Shown one piece after another: positions 20,921-31,256 of a stretch of 64,000 bases of DNA. The notes beneath the pieces are model-generated. The model was not told the DNA's origin. It did not search any database and worked only from the letters and a program-made list of their open reading frames with translations. Both the position numbers and the translations under genes were made by a program. The DNA comes from Eledone cirrhosa (Eukaryota; Mollusca; Cephalopoda; Octopoda; Eledonidae), in NCBI GenBank assembly GCA_964016885.1, contig OZ024743.1, positions 341,423,907 through 341,487,906 on the forward strand. The letters run 5' to 3'. Positions within the stretch are counted from its first letter, which is position 1; each line of letters begins with the position of its first letter.

Positions 20921-21412
20921 TCGAAAGAGTGAAGAATAACATGGTCAACAGTACAAAAAGAGGTTTTATTTACAGTATTATCAATTGTTTCACTAATTAA
21001 GTTGGCTAAAAATTGCTGAACACTTGAAGCTGTGCCACTCAATTTTAAATACGATGTTAGCTTAACCAGATCATCAGAAAGGACTGTTAAATATATACTC
21101 AGCGTTTACGAATTTAAATTACAACATCATTAATAAAGAAAAAGAGAGAAATAAAAAGAGAGAAAAAAGAAAAAGATATAGAGAATAAAGAGAGTGAGAA
21201 AAAAGATAGAAGACAAAAGGATGAAGAAAAAAAGATAAAAGATAAAAAAAAGAAAAATAGAAAGAAAAAAGTAGACATAAAACGCGAAATTCGATAATTC
21301 GCGAAATTCGATAATTCGATAATTTCAGACTTAATTCATCCCATCTATGCCATAATTCAAATTGTACCACCTGAATATATTATAATAACCTACTATCATT
21401 ATTATTATTATT

Positions 21413-21615
21413 AAGGGCGGTAGATTGGCAGTATCGGTAGAGAGACGGACGCCATGCTTTCCAGCATAGTTACGTCCCTTTACGATCTGAGTTCAAATCC
21501 CGCCGAGGTTGACTTAGCCTTTCATCCTTACGAGGTCGATAAAATAAAGTACCAGTAATGCACTGGGTAATTGCTGGCCTTGTGCCTAAAGTAGAAACAA
21601 TTATTATTATTATTA
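21413..21615 (+). mobile_element. tRNA-derived SINE, full length (SINE 1)
   Basis: Starts at AGGGCGGTAGATTGGCAG with a tRNA-like head. An A-box-like TTGGCAGTATCGGTAGA and a B-box-like GAGTTCAAATCCCGCC are visible. The body has CCTTTCATCCTTACGAGG and GATAAAATAAAGTACCAG, and the 3' end reads TTGTGCCTAAAGTAGAAACA before (ATT)n. This is the SINE type I associate with octopus genomes. Confidence 0.85.
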
Positions 21616-21760
21616 AGTTACGGACTTTACGATCTGAATTCAAATCCCGCCGAGGTTAACTTTGCCTTTCATTCTTATGGGGTCGATAAAATAAAGTAGC
21701 AGTAATGCACTGGGATAATTGCTGGCCTTGTGCCAAATGTAGAAACAATTATTATTATTA
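21616..21760 (+). mobile_element. tRNA-derived SINE, 5' truncated (SINE 2)
   Basis: Begins inside the head (GTTACGGACTTTACGATCTG), keeps the B-box and body, and ends TTGTGCCAAATGTAGAAACA then (ATT)n. It sits directly in the (ATT)n tail of SINE 1. Confidence 0.82.
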
Positions 21761-21953
21761 AGGGCGGTGAATTGGCAGTATCGGTAGAGGGTCGGACGCC
21801 ATGCTGTGACGCTTAGAGTTACGGCTCTTGCCATTCTGAGTTCAAATCCCGCCGAGGTTAACTTTGCCTTTCATCCTTACGGGTTCGATAAAATAAAGTA
21901 CTGAGTAATTTGCTGGCCTTGTGCCAATAGTAGAAACAATTATTATTATTATT
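21761..21953 (+). mobile_element. tRNA-derived SINE, full length (SINE 3)
   Basis: Third head-to-tail copy, starting AGGGCGGTGAATTGGCAG with A- and B-box-like segments, and with a small deletion in the body (AAGTACTGAGTAATTTG). It starts immediately after the (ATT)n tail of SINE 2. Confidence 0.84.
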
Positions 21954-22344
21954 GTCATTAACTGTTAATGAACCAACATAACCTCTTATATTTTCTCTTT
22001 TACTTTCTATCTTTCTATTTCTTTCCCTAAATTTATTTCATCTCTTACATCATATCTTATCGTATTATTTTCACTTCTAATATAACTTACAATTAATTAA
22101 TTAATTAATTAAGTATTTAATTAATTTATTAATGTAACTAATACATATATGAATATATTTAACATTTTCAAGTTCATGCCATCATATCTCTATATTTTAA
22201 CCACCAACAACCCTCAATAATCATACTATGTTTACTTTTCTTCGCACACATATTACATTTTTTTTTTATCATATGTTGTATTATTTTTTATCATCTTCGT
22301 TATAACTTATTTATTAACATTTATTCATTTATTATTATTATCTT
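21954..22344. other. AT-rich interior of the fold-back element
   Basis: T-rich sequence with ATTA-type simple repeats and no open frame of interest. No repeat family was recognised. Confidence 0.5.
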
Positions 22345-22840
22345 TATTATTTTTACTCTCTATTTTTCTTTTTCTTTATCTTTTATCTTTTTTCTTCATC
22401 CTTTTCTCTTCTTTCTTTTTTTCTCTCTATCTCTTTTCTCTATATCTTTTTCTTTTTTTCTTTTGTCTCTCTTTCTTTATTAATGATGTTGTAAATTGAA
22501 TTCGTAAACGCTGAGTATATTTTTAACAATCCTTTCTGATGATCTGGTTAAGCTAACATCGTATTTAAAATTGAGTGGCACAGCTTCAAGTGTTCAGCAA
22601 TTGAGACAACTTAATCAGTGAAACAATTGTTAATACTGTAAATAAAACCCCTTTTTTGTACTGTTAATCATGTTATTTTTACTCTTTCAATATTATTACT
22701 CCAAGATAAACTTACATAGGAATTCCCGAGAAATCACAAACTCGCCACCTACGGAAACCTCTTGTTGAGTCAAACAACGCCGCACGCTAAAACTATCCAC
22801 AATGCGGAGCATTAACAACCTATAACGATATTTTGTTATC

Positions 22841-22959
<119 letters not shown>

Positions 22960-23567
22960 TAAAAATTAGCGAAGCAAGCGGTTATTAAACAATTCTCTAA
23001 ATAAATAAAAAAAATGATTAAATAATCACCTGTTCAGACGCTGTTACCAACGGTTTCATCATTCCGAAAGATTGGAAATTCAGAGAATTTCCAATGGAAA
23101 GAAATGAATCTTCAGACAGCCCTATTTCCATGTCCATAAGGTTGCAAGCCTCATAGCAAGTAAATATTATGCTCCCTGCCTAACGCATGCGGTCAAGCCG
23201 TTAAAATGACACAAATGCAAAATCAGGTCGCTGATAATAGCTATATATTATAAACATGTTGATATTGCCACTAAAATTAGCAGCATTATTCAACGTTTTG
23301 TTCTCTACATAAGGAGAAAAATTATAGAAGTGGATGAATACCTCAACGGGTACAATGTACTCGTAGAAATATTCAAGTTGTTTATAATACTTGTGGTTCG
23401 ATGGTACTAATTTGAGATACCAGAACAATTCCGTTGGAAATTCTGTGAATTTCCAATTTTTCGGAATGATGAAACCGTCGGTTACAGCGACTGAACAGGT
23501 GATTATTTAATCATTTTTAAATTTATTTAGAGAAATGTTTAATAACCGCTTGCTTCGCTAATTTTTA
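22960..23567. mobile_element. Fold-back element with about 120-140 bp inverted arms
   Basis: The left arm starts AAAAATTAGCGAAGCAAGCG, includes a block with AATCACCTGTTCAG and ends near the CGGTTTCATCATTCCG block (about 23070). The right arm holds the same blocks inverted, from CGGAATGATGAAACCG near 23462 to CGCTTGCTTCGCTAATTTTT at about 23567. No protein is encoded. TA-rich DNA flanks the left end. Confidence 0.72.
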
Positions 23568-23569
23568 TA

Positions 23570-23672
23570 TTGTTCTGGTATCTCGAATTAGTACCATCGA
23601 ACCACAAGTATTATAAACAACTTGAATATTTCTACGAGTACATTGTACTCGTTGAGGTATTCATACACTTAT
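23570..23672. repeat. Inverted duplicate of the 23.33-23.43 kb segment
   Basis: The stretch TTCTGGTATCTCGAATTAGT to GAGGTATTCATACACTT is the reverse complement of 23328-23428, inside the preceding fold-back element. It makes a second, nested palindrome across 23328-23672. TA repeats follow. Confidence 0.75.
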
Positions 23673-23733
23673 ATATATATATATATATATATATGTCTGT
23701 GTGTGTGTATGTGTGTATGTGTATAAATATATA

Positions 23734-23785
<52 letters not shown>

Positions 23786-23787
<2 letters not shown>

Positions 23788-24375
23788 ACTAGAAATTGAT
23801 TGACATATATATATATATATATCTAAAATAAACATATGAAACAATCACAGGGAATACTTTGTAAAAGTGTGTAAGCACACATAGCTATGTAGGTAACTAA
23901 TTAAAGTTTATCTAGAACTTTAAAAATAGATATCTTATAAATGGATTAATCTTCCTTGTATATATTTCATTAAAGAAATATATTTCACCTTCAATCGGTA
24001 AACCACAGTAGCCAGGTTTCGGATTTTCAACAAGGAAGAAGACATAACTATCTGTGTTTACATAGCAAATTCAAATTTGCGAATGTCTAGTAGCACGTGT
24101 TGCACTTTTCAAAAATACACACATTGTACCAGCTTCATCTCAGTGGCGTGAGTAGGGTTATCGACAACTAGATTGATGGTGAAATATATTTCTCTAAGGA
24201 AATCTATACAAGGAAGATTAATCCATTTATAAGGTGTCTATTTTTAAAGTTCTAGTTAAACTTTGATTAGTTACCTACATAGCTATGTCTGCTTTCACAC
24301 TTTTACAAATTATTCCCTGTGATTGTTTCATTTGTTTATTTTATATATATATATGTCAATCAACTTCTAGTTGAT
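23786..24375. mobile_element. Fold-back element, family with ACTAGAAATTGATT termini
   Basis: The ends are inverted copies: CAACTAGAAATTGATTGACA at 23786 and TGTCAATCAACTTCTAGTTG at 24352-24375. The arms continue inward with AATCACAGGGAATA, CATAGCTATGTAGGTAACTA, GGATTAATCTTCCTTGTATA and a TATTTCACC end near 23990, mirrored at 24178-24340. A related element is at 37264-38016. Non-coding. Confidence 0.75.
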
Positions 24376-24481
24376 ATAAAATGGTCGGATCTATTCATTG
24401 GAATCTTAGAGCATATTCTACAGTGGATATGGCGCATGTCTCTCTGACATGACACCCTTAATTTCATTTAATTTAATTTTG

Positions 24482-24519
<38 letters not shown>

Positions 24520-24520
24520 T
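24376..24520. repeat. Flanking repeat shared with 38.02-38.16 kb, then (TA)n
   Basis: The segment with TATGGCGCATG and TGACATGACACCC next to the fold-back end also follows the fold-back at 38.0 kb, so the two loci share more than the inverted arms. A (TA)n tract follows. Confidence 0.65.
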
Positions 24521-24524
24521 AACC

Positions 24525-25154
24525 TTGATCACCTTGACCGACCAGTCTGTCGGGTGTCCATTCGGCGCCGCTGGTCAGAGCACACCGTCAAGTCCTCTCT
24601 GGATCGTGCTTTCCTCATCCATGTAGTCCCAATCATATTCCTAAAATCGTAATTCCACCTTCGTGGAAGCCTTCCGAGTGGTTGTTTCCGCTAGCGCGGG
24701 TACCACTCGTCAACTGCTCGGGTCCACCGATTATCGGTGAACCGGGCGACGTGTCCAGCCCATCTGAACTTGCTGCGCATAAATTCCGGGATAACGTCCC
24801 TCACACCGGACTTCTGTCTGATGACTTCGCTCCTGGTGTGCTCTCTCAACGAAATTCCTGGCATTGATCTCTCCATGACTCTTTGAGCCGTTACCAGCCT
24901 CTGCTCTTCTCTCTTCGTTGTAGCCCAAGTTTCACTACCATATAACATTGCAGGTAAAACTGTGCTATTGAAGAGGTTGGCGTGGGGGTCTTGTCCAACC
25001 TCTCCTTGAGCACATCCCTTATGCCGTTGAAAGCCTTCCATCCGGCCCCTACTCTCCGAGATATCTCCCTCTCAATATCTCGGCGCATGTTCACTTCTTG
25101 TCCCAGGTAGACGGATTTCTCCACCCCCTCTATTTCATCACCGCCAACCACCAT
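24525..25154 (-). pseudogene. RTE LINE, C-terminal region
   Basis: Starts MVVGGDEIEGVEKSVYLGQE. One frame then gives MLYGSETWATTKREEQRLV, RSKFRWAGHVARFTDNRWTR and VDEWYPR, continuing through LGRLPRRWNYDFRNMIGTTW. This W-GHV-R and W-x-R-P-x3-R-W pattern is the normal C-terminal part of RTE-type LINE proteins. A frameshift lies near 25000. Confidence 0.78.
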
Positions 25155-25159
25155 TCAAC

Positions 25160-25874
25160 CTGTTGGTACGTTGTCGGACAGCATGAACTTCGTTTTCATG
25201 CGGTTCATCTTGAGGCCTACTGCAGAGCTTTTGATATCGAGCTCCGTCAGCATGGTCTGAAGCTGATCCGTGGTTTCAGCGATGGGTACGATGTCATCAG
25301 CGAAACGGAGGTGGGCAAGTTTCTCGCCGTTGATGTTGACACCGCCATGTCAGTCAATGCCTCTGATGATCTGCTCGAGACACGCAGTGAAAAGTTTTGG
25401 AGAGATCGTATCTCCTTGCTTTACTCCCTTCTCGACCGGCACTCGTACGGGTGATGACACCAGAGCTATGTCGGTGGTGCATCCGGAATTCGCCACCTTG
25501 AGCAGTTGAACCTATTGCACCTCGACTCCTTGCCTCTGCAGCGAGTTCAGCACTGCGTTGATTTCGATGCTGTCGAAGGCCTTCTCGTAGTCTACGAACG
25601 TGACGCAAAGAGGCATCTTGTACTCTTTCAATCGCTCAAGCAGTTGTGTCAGAGTAAATATGTGGTCCAACGTGCTGTAGTTCAATCGGAAACCGGCTTG
25701 CTCTCTCGGTTGTTGTTCAGGATTATCTTCGTGAACAGCTTGTACACGTGAGACAGCAGGCATATGGGTCGGTAGCTCTTCAGATCTTCTCTATCGCCCT
25801 TCTTGTATAGCAGGATGGTAATCGACTCTTCCCACTGCCAGGGTATTTTTCCCTCGCCCAGATAGTGTGTGATT
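25160..25874 (-). pseudogene. RTE LINE, RT catalytic core
   Basis: Pieced from minus-strand frames: ITILLYKKGDREDLKSYRPI near 25800; GFRLNYSTLDHIFTLTQLLE and CVTFVDYEKAFDSIEINAVL (motif A) in 25763-25512; GVKQGDTISPKLFTACLEQI (motif B) near 25410; and LRFADDIVPIAET (motif C) at about 25288-25305. Stops occur after VEVQ, at GID (TGA near 25357) and before MVVGGDEIEGV. The catalytic Asp residues are still encoded. Confidence 0.8.
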
Positions 25875-26240
25875 CACTTGACGAGGATTTTCCAGAGCTG
25901 CTCTCCGCCTGACTTCAACAACTCCGATGTTATGCCGTCTTTCCCTGGCGCCTTTCCGCTTTTCATCAAGCCGACTGCTCTTTCGACCCAACTTACAATG
26001 ATGGGTGGCACATTTTCTTCCTGTTGGAGTGACGGCAACGGCTGCACATTCCCGGCAGACTTGAAGAGCTTGGTGTAGAAATGATCGCAAACCTTTTCCC
26101 CCTCACTCTTGTCGCTGACCGGTACTCCAGCTGTGTTCCTCAGGGTCGTCAGCTCCGATCTGTACATTGCCATGTCCCTCTTCCATCTCTTGAGGCTCTT
26201 CTTTTCCTCTGCGACCCTCAGGAGCTTCTCCATCCGGTAT
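25875..26240 (-). pseudogene. RTE LINE, linker and start of RT
   Basis: 119 codons: EKLLRVAEEKKSLKRWKRD, KVCDHFYTKLFKSAGNV and the RT entry motif GLMKSGKAPGKDGITSELLK. A stop near 25875 interrupts the frame. The next residues, ITILLYKKGDREDLKSYRPI, lie directly downstream. Confidence 0.8.
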
Positions 26241-26665
26241 GTCTCGAAGTCTCTCTTCAGTTGTTGACTATCACTCTGCTGAGAAGGGAATATTCGAGGT
26301 GATCTTCAGGTGTCCTCTTCATATTCTTCCTCATCTTAAGCAACTTCAGAGTTTCCAGCAAGACTCTTCACCTCCGCTCCCATGGGCACACACCCTCAAC
26401 CTTCCTCAAGCACTCCTTCAGTTTCCCTATCAGTGAGTCGTAGTCAGCATCTATGCCGTCTCCCTGACGCCAGTTTTCCTGCATGATGGCTTCCTGCAGC
26501 TGCGCCTCGGACGCGTTCTCCCGTCGACGCCAAATGCAGCGCCTTCTTCTCCCTCGTCCAGTCGATGACGACCTTCGCCCTCACCAGATGATGATCACTG
26601 CCAGTGTTGAATGGCGTTATGACGGAGACGTCCTGCAGTATGCGTCGCTTGTCGACCAGGATGTA

Positions 26666-27335
26666 TTAGATCTCGTTTCGGTGCTCAGAATTTGGCGATA
26701 CCCAAGTCCATCTCTTCTCCTCCTTCTTCCTTAATAGGCTGTTTCCGATGTAGAGCCATCTCGCCTCCGCCATGGTGACCAGATGCTCTTCTCTCACATT
26801 TCTCTTTCCTGGGCCGAATCTTTCGACATACTCTTCCCCTTGCCGTCCCTGTCCGACCTTTGCGTTGAAGTCTCTGATCACGACGGTGTAAGTGGACCTC
26901 ACAGCTAACACTTTGTCTAGCTGGCGATAGAATTCTTCCACTTCATCGTCGTCGCTGGCACTTGTGGGAGCGTAGGTCTGGACGATCTTGAGGGTGGCCT
27001 TCCCTGAGAGGTTCACGTTCAGTACACCAATCCGTGACGATATGAACTGGCAAGAAGCGATCTCCGAAGCCCATTCCTTGCTTACGATGAACCCTATACC
27101 TCCGACCGATCTGGCACCCTCTGCTTTACCGAGTCTCACGGCGCATCCATCTTGCCATCGCGAACTCGCCTCCTTCTTCTGGCGGGTCTGGTACAGCCCT
27201 AACACGTCGCACCTGATCTTCTTCTTCTCCTCCATTAGGTGGTTCAGTCCTTGCTCCCCTGCCAAAGACCTGCAGTTGTAGGTGCATATGGCAAGGTTAG
27301 TCCTATTCCATGGCGGGCTTCGGGAACCTGTGATT
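26666..27335 (-). pseudogene. RTE LINE, APE endonuclease domain
   Basis: The longest frame is 27265-26666 (199 codons). The frame extends upstream to about 27335 through LAICTYNCRSLAGEQGLNHL, which supplies the N-terminal Asn motif. Visible parts are VLGLYQTRQK (normally Glu here), GGIGFIVSKEW, KIVQTYAPTSASDDDEVEEF, TVVIRDFNAKVGQG and RWTWVSPNSEHRNEI. The G-D-F-N motif reads R-D-F-N and the catalytic Glu appears as Gln, so activity is doubtful as well as interrupted. Confidence 0.78.
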
Positions 27336-27340
27336 CTTAG

Positions 27341-27640
27341 CAGCCTCTCGTCGCTTGGGTTGCACTACGCCGTCGTGGAGTCGTCCGATTGACGCGCAGG
27401 GTACTGAGGCAATTTTCTTCGTGCTATTTTAGCCATAAGATGACGCCACCCTACTGGCTGGGCGGGCAGACCGGTACCTCTTCAGTTTAGCTAGCTTTTG
27501 AACTCTAGATGAAGATGAATCATCTCTAGGACCAATAGTCTGATACCTGTGTAGCATGGTAAAACCTGCCAGGACATTGAGTCCGGCTACCATAGCTATC
27601 AGACAGCCAGGGTCACCGCTGCGCCACTTTTAAGGCACTG
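27341..27640 (-). other. 5' region of the RTE LINE
   Basis: GC-richer than its surroundings, without a convincing frame. It contains segments such as CCTGCCAGGACATTGAGTCC. I interpret it as 5' UTR because it lies between the endonuclease start and the (TA)n tract. Confidence 0.45.
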
Positions 27641-27656
27641 AAGTAGGATTTTGCAG

Positions 27657-27773
<117 letters not shown>

Positions 27774-27828
27774 AAAAAAGATGAAATCGAAAATGCAACT
27801 GGAGTCTTTTTAAGAATCTTTATTTGGT

Positions 27829-27868
27829 TCCTTTACTGGTTTCGCAGTTCTTGTGCTTTTCAAAAGTA
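27829..27868 (-). ncRNA. Hammerhead-like motif with U3-A8 core (candidate)
   Basis: Minus-strand reading: stem I strand UACUU, core UUGAAAA, stem II GCA/UGC around CAAGAAC, GAA, stem III AC/GU in ACCAGU, cleavage base A, stem I strand AAGGA (UU and C pair, one mismatch, then U-A). Canonical core is CUGANGA. Here positions 3 and 8 are U and A, which can still pair. Small PLE-linked hammerheads are the likely class. Stem lengths are short, so this is a moderate call. Confidence 0.45.
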
Positions 27869-28042
27869 GAATTGAGATGGAGGGTTTGTGGTTTTTCTCG
27901 CATCTGGTTGGTGTTCGAATGTTACGTCTGTTTTATCTGGGGAAAAAGTTGCTCGAATGCTAGGTCTTTAGATATATATATGTATCTATGTATATATATA
28001 TATATAACAACAAGTTAAAATTAACTACGTTTATTCATATTC

Positions 28043-28090
28043 ACTGAAATATATATTTCGGTGATAACAAGTATGACCTCATCAGGCAGT
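28043..28090 (-). ncRNA. Hammerhead ribozyme motif (PLE-type), older copy
   Basis: Minus strand: ACUGC, canonical core CUGAUGA, stem II GGU-C-AUA/UAU-C-ACC with loop CUUGU (one C-C mismatch), GAA, short AU-rich stem III, then CAGU, which pairs with ACUG. The pair next to the core is lost (C opposite U). A better preserved relative lies at 56301-56355. Confidence 0.62.
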
Positions 28091-28120
28091 TAGAACTTGA
28101 ACAGAAAAAAAGGGAGACAT

Positions 28121-28303
28121 AATTGTTTCTACTTTAGGCACAAGACCAGCAATTACCCAGTGCATTAATGGTACTTTATTTTATCGACCCCTTAAGGATG
28201 AAAGGTAAAGTTAACTTCGGCGGGATTTGAACTCAGACCGTAAAGGGACGTAACTATGCTGGAAAGCATGGCGTCCGACTCTCTACCGATACTGCAAATC
28301 CAC
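28121..28303 (-). mobile_element. tRNA-derived SINE, minus strand
   Basis: Same family as the 21.4 kb SINEs, reversed: 3' end TTTCTACTTTAGGCACAAG, body TACTTTATTTTATCGACC, B-box complement GGCGGGATTTGAACTCAG and head CGTCCGACTCTCTACCGATA. Nearly full length. Confidence 0.85.
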
Positions 28304-28704
28304 AATAATAATGATGGAATAAAGTTTACCTTGTTAATTCGAAAAATGGTGTTCTTAATCCAACGAACTGGCAGCATATGGACTAAAATAAACGAATTCT
28401 GGCATCTTCTCATTGGTCAGATACCATCCTAACAGGTCAGTAGTCGTTGAAGCAGGTTATCCTGCGAATAGTTCATTTTAACATTCAACTATAATATCTG
28501 CATGTAGGGGTGTTTCGGTTCAGTTGACCTATTTTACTGTGGTGGCAGTTGTATAGGCAACTCAGCGGCCATCTCTCACTTGCGGTAATATTCTAGCGTG
28601 TAACCTGATATCGGTACAACTGGGAGCGTTAGTGTTTATCCATATAATGGTAGTAGGAGATTTTAGAATTATAACTGTAGCTGTTAAAACCTATATATAT
28701 ATAT

Positions 28705-28740
<36 letters not shown>

Positions 28741-28809
28741 TATGAAGAGAGAAGAAACATTTAGATATAATTAGTAATAAAATGTATCATACCTAAACTG
28801 CTCCTTGAT

Positions 28810-28877
28810 TCCTCGACTACGTAGTTTCGTGGCATAAACAAAAACAATTTGCGAGGTCTGCCGACTTATCAAGAGGA
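28810..28877 (-). ncRNA. Hammerhead-like motif, U3-A8 core, copy 1
   Basis: Minus strand: stem I UCCUC pairs with GAGGA (5 bp). The core is UUGAUAA and stem II pairs GU/AC then GGCA/UGCC with a bulged C and a long loop. GAA is followed by the ten-base palindrome ACUACGUAGU as stem III, and the cleavage base is C. Positions 3 and 8 are U and A instead of C and G in all three copies of this family. Confidence 0.6.
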
Positions 28878-29374
28878 TACCTCATTTTACTAGCCTCAAG
28901 AACGCGTCTACACGACGTGAGAAAGAATCCCAAAAGGCGGAGGGGGAGATAGTCACGCGATATAACGGTCGAGAAACAGAGCTAAGCCTCTTATAACCCC
29001 GAAGAAAATACCACGGAGACGGAGGGGGTATTCATATCGAAGCCGTAGAAGAGGTGGTGAAGGAGGCGAGTAGTATGAGTAATGGCTGCCTTCCAGCAGT
29101 AACCACACTTCAAAGATTGCTCGACCAGAGGGAGTTATTAACAATATATTTAGAAACACACAGATACATGCGGACACACACATACATGCGGACACACCCA
29201 ACCGTGAGTTAAGGGTGCCAACCTCACCGATGTTGCTCAATGAATGACTGGGACAGACCAATCCGGTTGAACCAGACTGAACCAGTATCAGAGTTAAAAA
29301 TACATTATGAAGAGAGAAGAAACATTTAGATATAATTAGTAATAAAATGTATCATACCTAAACTGCTCCTAGAT

Positions 29375-29442
29375 TCCTCGACTACGTAGTTTCGTGGCAT
29401 AAACAAAAACAATTTGCGAGGTCTGCCGACTTATCAAGAGGA
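29375..29442 (-). ncRNA. Hammerhead-like motif, U3-A8 core, copy 2
   Basis: Identical in all pairing elements to the copy at 28810-28877: UCCUC/GAGGA stem I, UUGAUAA, bulged stem II, GAA, palindromic ACUACGUAGU. Confidence 0.6.
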
Positions 29443-29607
29443 TACCTCATTTTACTAGCCTCAAGAACGCGTCTACACGACGTGAGAAAGAATCCCAAAA
29501 GGCGGAGGGGGAGATAGTCACGCGATATAACGGTCGAGAAACAGTATATATATATATATATATATATATTTGAACTCGCGAATTTTATATTCTCCGAGTG
29601 AAAAGAT

Positions 29608-29689
29608 CCCTCTGACGAGAGTTTTTCTTTGCAACGGATGACGTATGGACTCCGTTTATTTTTGAGACTCGAAACCGATTCGGTAAAGG
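29608..29689 (+). ncRNA. Hammerhead-like motif, copy 1 of the 267-bp repeat
   Basis: Plus strand: CCCU, core CUGACGA, stem II GAGU/ACUC enclosing a long loop, GAA, stem III ACCG/CGGU with loop AUU, cleavage base A, then AAGG. Stem I keeps U-A and two C-G pairs but has one C-A mismatch. Core is canonical (CUGANGA). Confidence 0.5.
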
Positions 29690-29778
29690 TAACCATAGTA
29701 AGTAAAGTTAATTTTTAAAAATTTATTTTGAAACTTTTTCTTATTTGCTAAACCTTGATTATATATATATATATGTTT

Positions 29779-29839
<61 letters not shown>

Positions 29840-29874
29840 AATTCGCGAATTTTATATTCTCCGAGTGAAAAGAT

Positions 29875-29956
29875 CCCTCTGACGAGAGTTTTTCTTTGCA
29901 ACGGATGACGTATGGACTCCGTTTATTTTTGAGACTCGAAACCGATTCGGTAAAGG
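29875..29956 (+). ncRNA. Hammerhead-like motif, copy 2 of the 267-bp repeat
   Basis: Same fold and sequence as the copy 267 bp upstream: CUGACGA, GAGU/ACUC, GAA, ACCG/CGGU, cleavage base A. Confidence 0.5.
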
Positions 29957-30026
29957 TAACCATAGTAAGTAAAGTTAATTTTTAAAAATTTATTTTGAAA
30001 CTTTTTCTTATTTGCTAAACCTTGAT

Positions 30027-30184
<158 letters not shown>

Positions 30185-30190
<6 letters not shown>

Positions 30191-30373
30191 AATTATTTAG
30201 CCTGATAGTGGGGTTAAGAACCCTGGGAGAAATGGAAAAAGATGCGTTGGTGTAAATGGTAGCACAGTGGTCCAGATAACCAAATATGTGTGTTCGACTC
30301 CTATGTACGTCAATACTCATATTTTTCCATTTCTCCGAGGGTTCTTAACCCAACTATCAGGCTAAATAATTTC
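30185..30373. repeat. Small fold-back repeat
   Basis: The left arm (AATTATTTAGCCTGATAGTG to GAGAAATGGAAAAA, 30190-30240) and right arm (30322-30371) are inverted copies with few mismatches around an 80-bp loop. TA tracts flank both sides. Confidence 0.7.
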
Positions 30374-30483
30374 TTTAGTCAAAATATGGCGATAGCTTAC
30401 ATTTCTAATAAATATATATATATATATATATATATATTAAAGAAAACAAAACACTATATATATATATAGTTTTAATATAGATG

Positions 30484-30534
30484 AGATTCTACAGGACTAG
30501 AACTGATTCATTCTTGAGAAATCATCAGGAATCT
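30484..30534 (-). ncRNA. Hammerhead ribozyme motif, family E, minus copy
   Basis: Minus strand: stem I AGAUUC pairs fully with GAAUCU (6 bp), canonical core CUGAUGA, stem II UUC/GAA with loop UCAA flanked by a U-U pair, GAA, stem III with CAG/CUG around an eight-base loop, cleavage base A. The first stem III base is U instead of A. The plus-strand relative at 38917 has the complementary set of defects. Confidence 0.68.
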
Positions 30535-30760
30535 GACTGTCCAAATAAATGTGGTGATATTTATATCTTTTCTGATGGTAAGAGAGGTTTGGGAGTGGGA
30601 TGGGGGGAGGTCATTTGTTGAAAGAAAAGGGAATTCATTATTCGCCAATGGCCCGCTACTGAACAAACTCTTTGAACACTGCCCGAACTGCATGCACAAA
30701 GACTTTTCAACTTTCAAATACCTTAAGCCAGTGTTAATGCCCGATGGCTAAACAAGATCT
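30535..30760 (-). repeat. Repeat shared with 38.7-38.9 kb
   Basis: The sequence beyond the hammerhead (TCCAAATAAATGTGGTGATA, TTGGGAGTGGGATGGG, AAAGAAAAGGGAATTCAT) is the inverse of 38800-38915. It belongs to the same dispersed element, whose open frames are not recognisable proteins. Confidence 0.7.
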
Positions 30761-31049
30761 CCCCTTTTCTTTTTTTTTTGAAACCCCACTCGACAAAATA
30801 CCCCCTCTACGTCGTTCCCACCCTACCCCTACCCGTTCTCGTCCTGAAACACGGCACTATGGTTATGTAAGTACCTCTTATCTATCCGCATTTTCTGCTT
30901 GTAGAGCTGTATTTATGTGCTTGTGTATATGCGTATATTTATGAGTACATGTATGTATGTACTTGTATGAGTGGCCGTTCGTTTGTATGCGTATGGTTGT
31001 GTGTACGTGCATTCATATGTTGCTGCATATGGGCATGTATGTGTATATT

Positions 31050-31056
<7 letters not shown>

Positions 31057-31100
<44 letters not shown>

Positions 31101-31180
31101 ATGTATGCATGTGTATGTATGTGTATGTGTGTATATATGTATATGTATATGTATGTATATATATATATATATATATCTAA
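31057..31180. repeat. (TA)n/(TG)n compound microsatellite
   Basis: Alternating TA and TG dinucleotide runs with short tetranucleotide GTAT blocks. Frames across it are artefacts. Confidence 0.85.
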
Positions 31181-31256
31181 CGAAGGAAATGTGGTAAGGA
31201 ACCAGATGGACCATAACGAACCAAAGTACTCAATACTTAGGGTAGGAGAGTGGGTA

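Larger units (their letters stand above)
20921..22690. mobile_element. Fold-back element with long terminal inverted repeats, hosting SINEs
   Basis: The left arm (20921 to about 21270) and right arm (about 22345 to 22690) are inverted copies. Both hold the outer GAAAGAGT end, the CTGTAAATAAAAC block, the AGCTGTGCCACTCAATTTTA block, a CATCATTAATAAAG block and a long purine/pyrimidine stretch. The outer ends read TCGAAAGAG and CTCTTTCAA. The interior contains three SINEs and AT-rich filler. No transposase was found, so it is non-autonomous. Confidence 0.75.
24525..27640 (-). mobile_element. RTE-clade LINE (defective)
   Basis: One minus-strand LINE reading endonuclease, then RT, then C-terminus, with frameshifts and stops between segments. 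The 5' part (27340-27640) is non-coding or only weakly coding, and (TA)n starts at 27657. Clade assignment follows the APE domain with QTYAPTSASDDDEVEEFYRQ and the RT with YEKAFDSIE and FADDIV, as in RTE-type elements. Confidence 0.82.
28737..29545 (-). repeat. Head-to-tail repeat, 565-bp unit, with two hammerhead-like motifs
   Basis: 28737-28981 and 29303-29545 are near-identical direct repeats. With the 28982-29302 segment they form one full unit plus part of a second. The predicted cleavage sites lie 565 nt apart. A plus-strand relative with the same order is at 36519-37197. No protein is encoded. It could be a PLE pseudo-LTR or a retrozyme-like unit. Confidence 0.7.

Noticed and set aside
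21413..21500. Functional tRNA genes at SINE heads
   Set aside because: A- and B-box-like segments are present, but no cloverleaf with acceptor and anticodon stems can be formed, and the SINE body follows.
22490..22580. CTGATGATCTGGTTAAGC in the 20.9-22.7 kb fold-back arms as a hammerhead
   Set aside because: The 3' core reads GUA instead of GAA in both arms, stem II does not pair next to the core, and no stem I was found.
25280..25310. CATCAGCGAAAC in the RTE LINE as a ribozyme core
   Set aside because: It is the complement of the coding sequence for the FADD active site. No flanking stems pair.
25098..27281. Plus-strand frames across the RTE LINE
   Set aside because: They are shadows of the minus-strand LINE protein, which has recognisable endonuclease and RT motifs.
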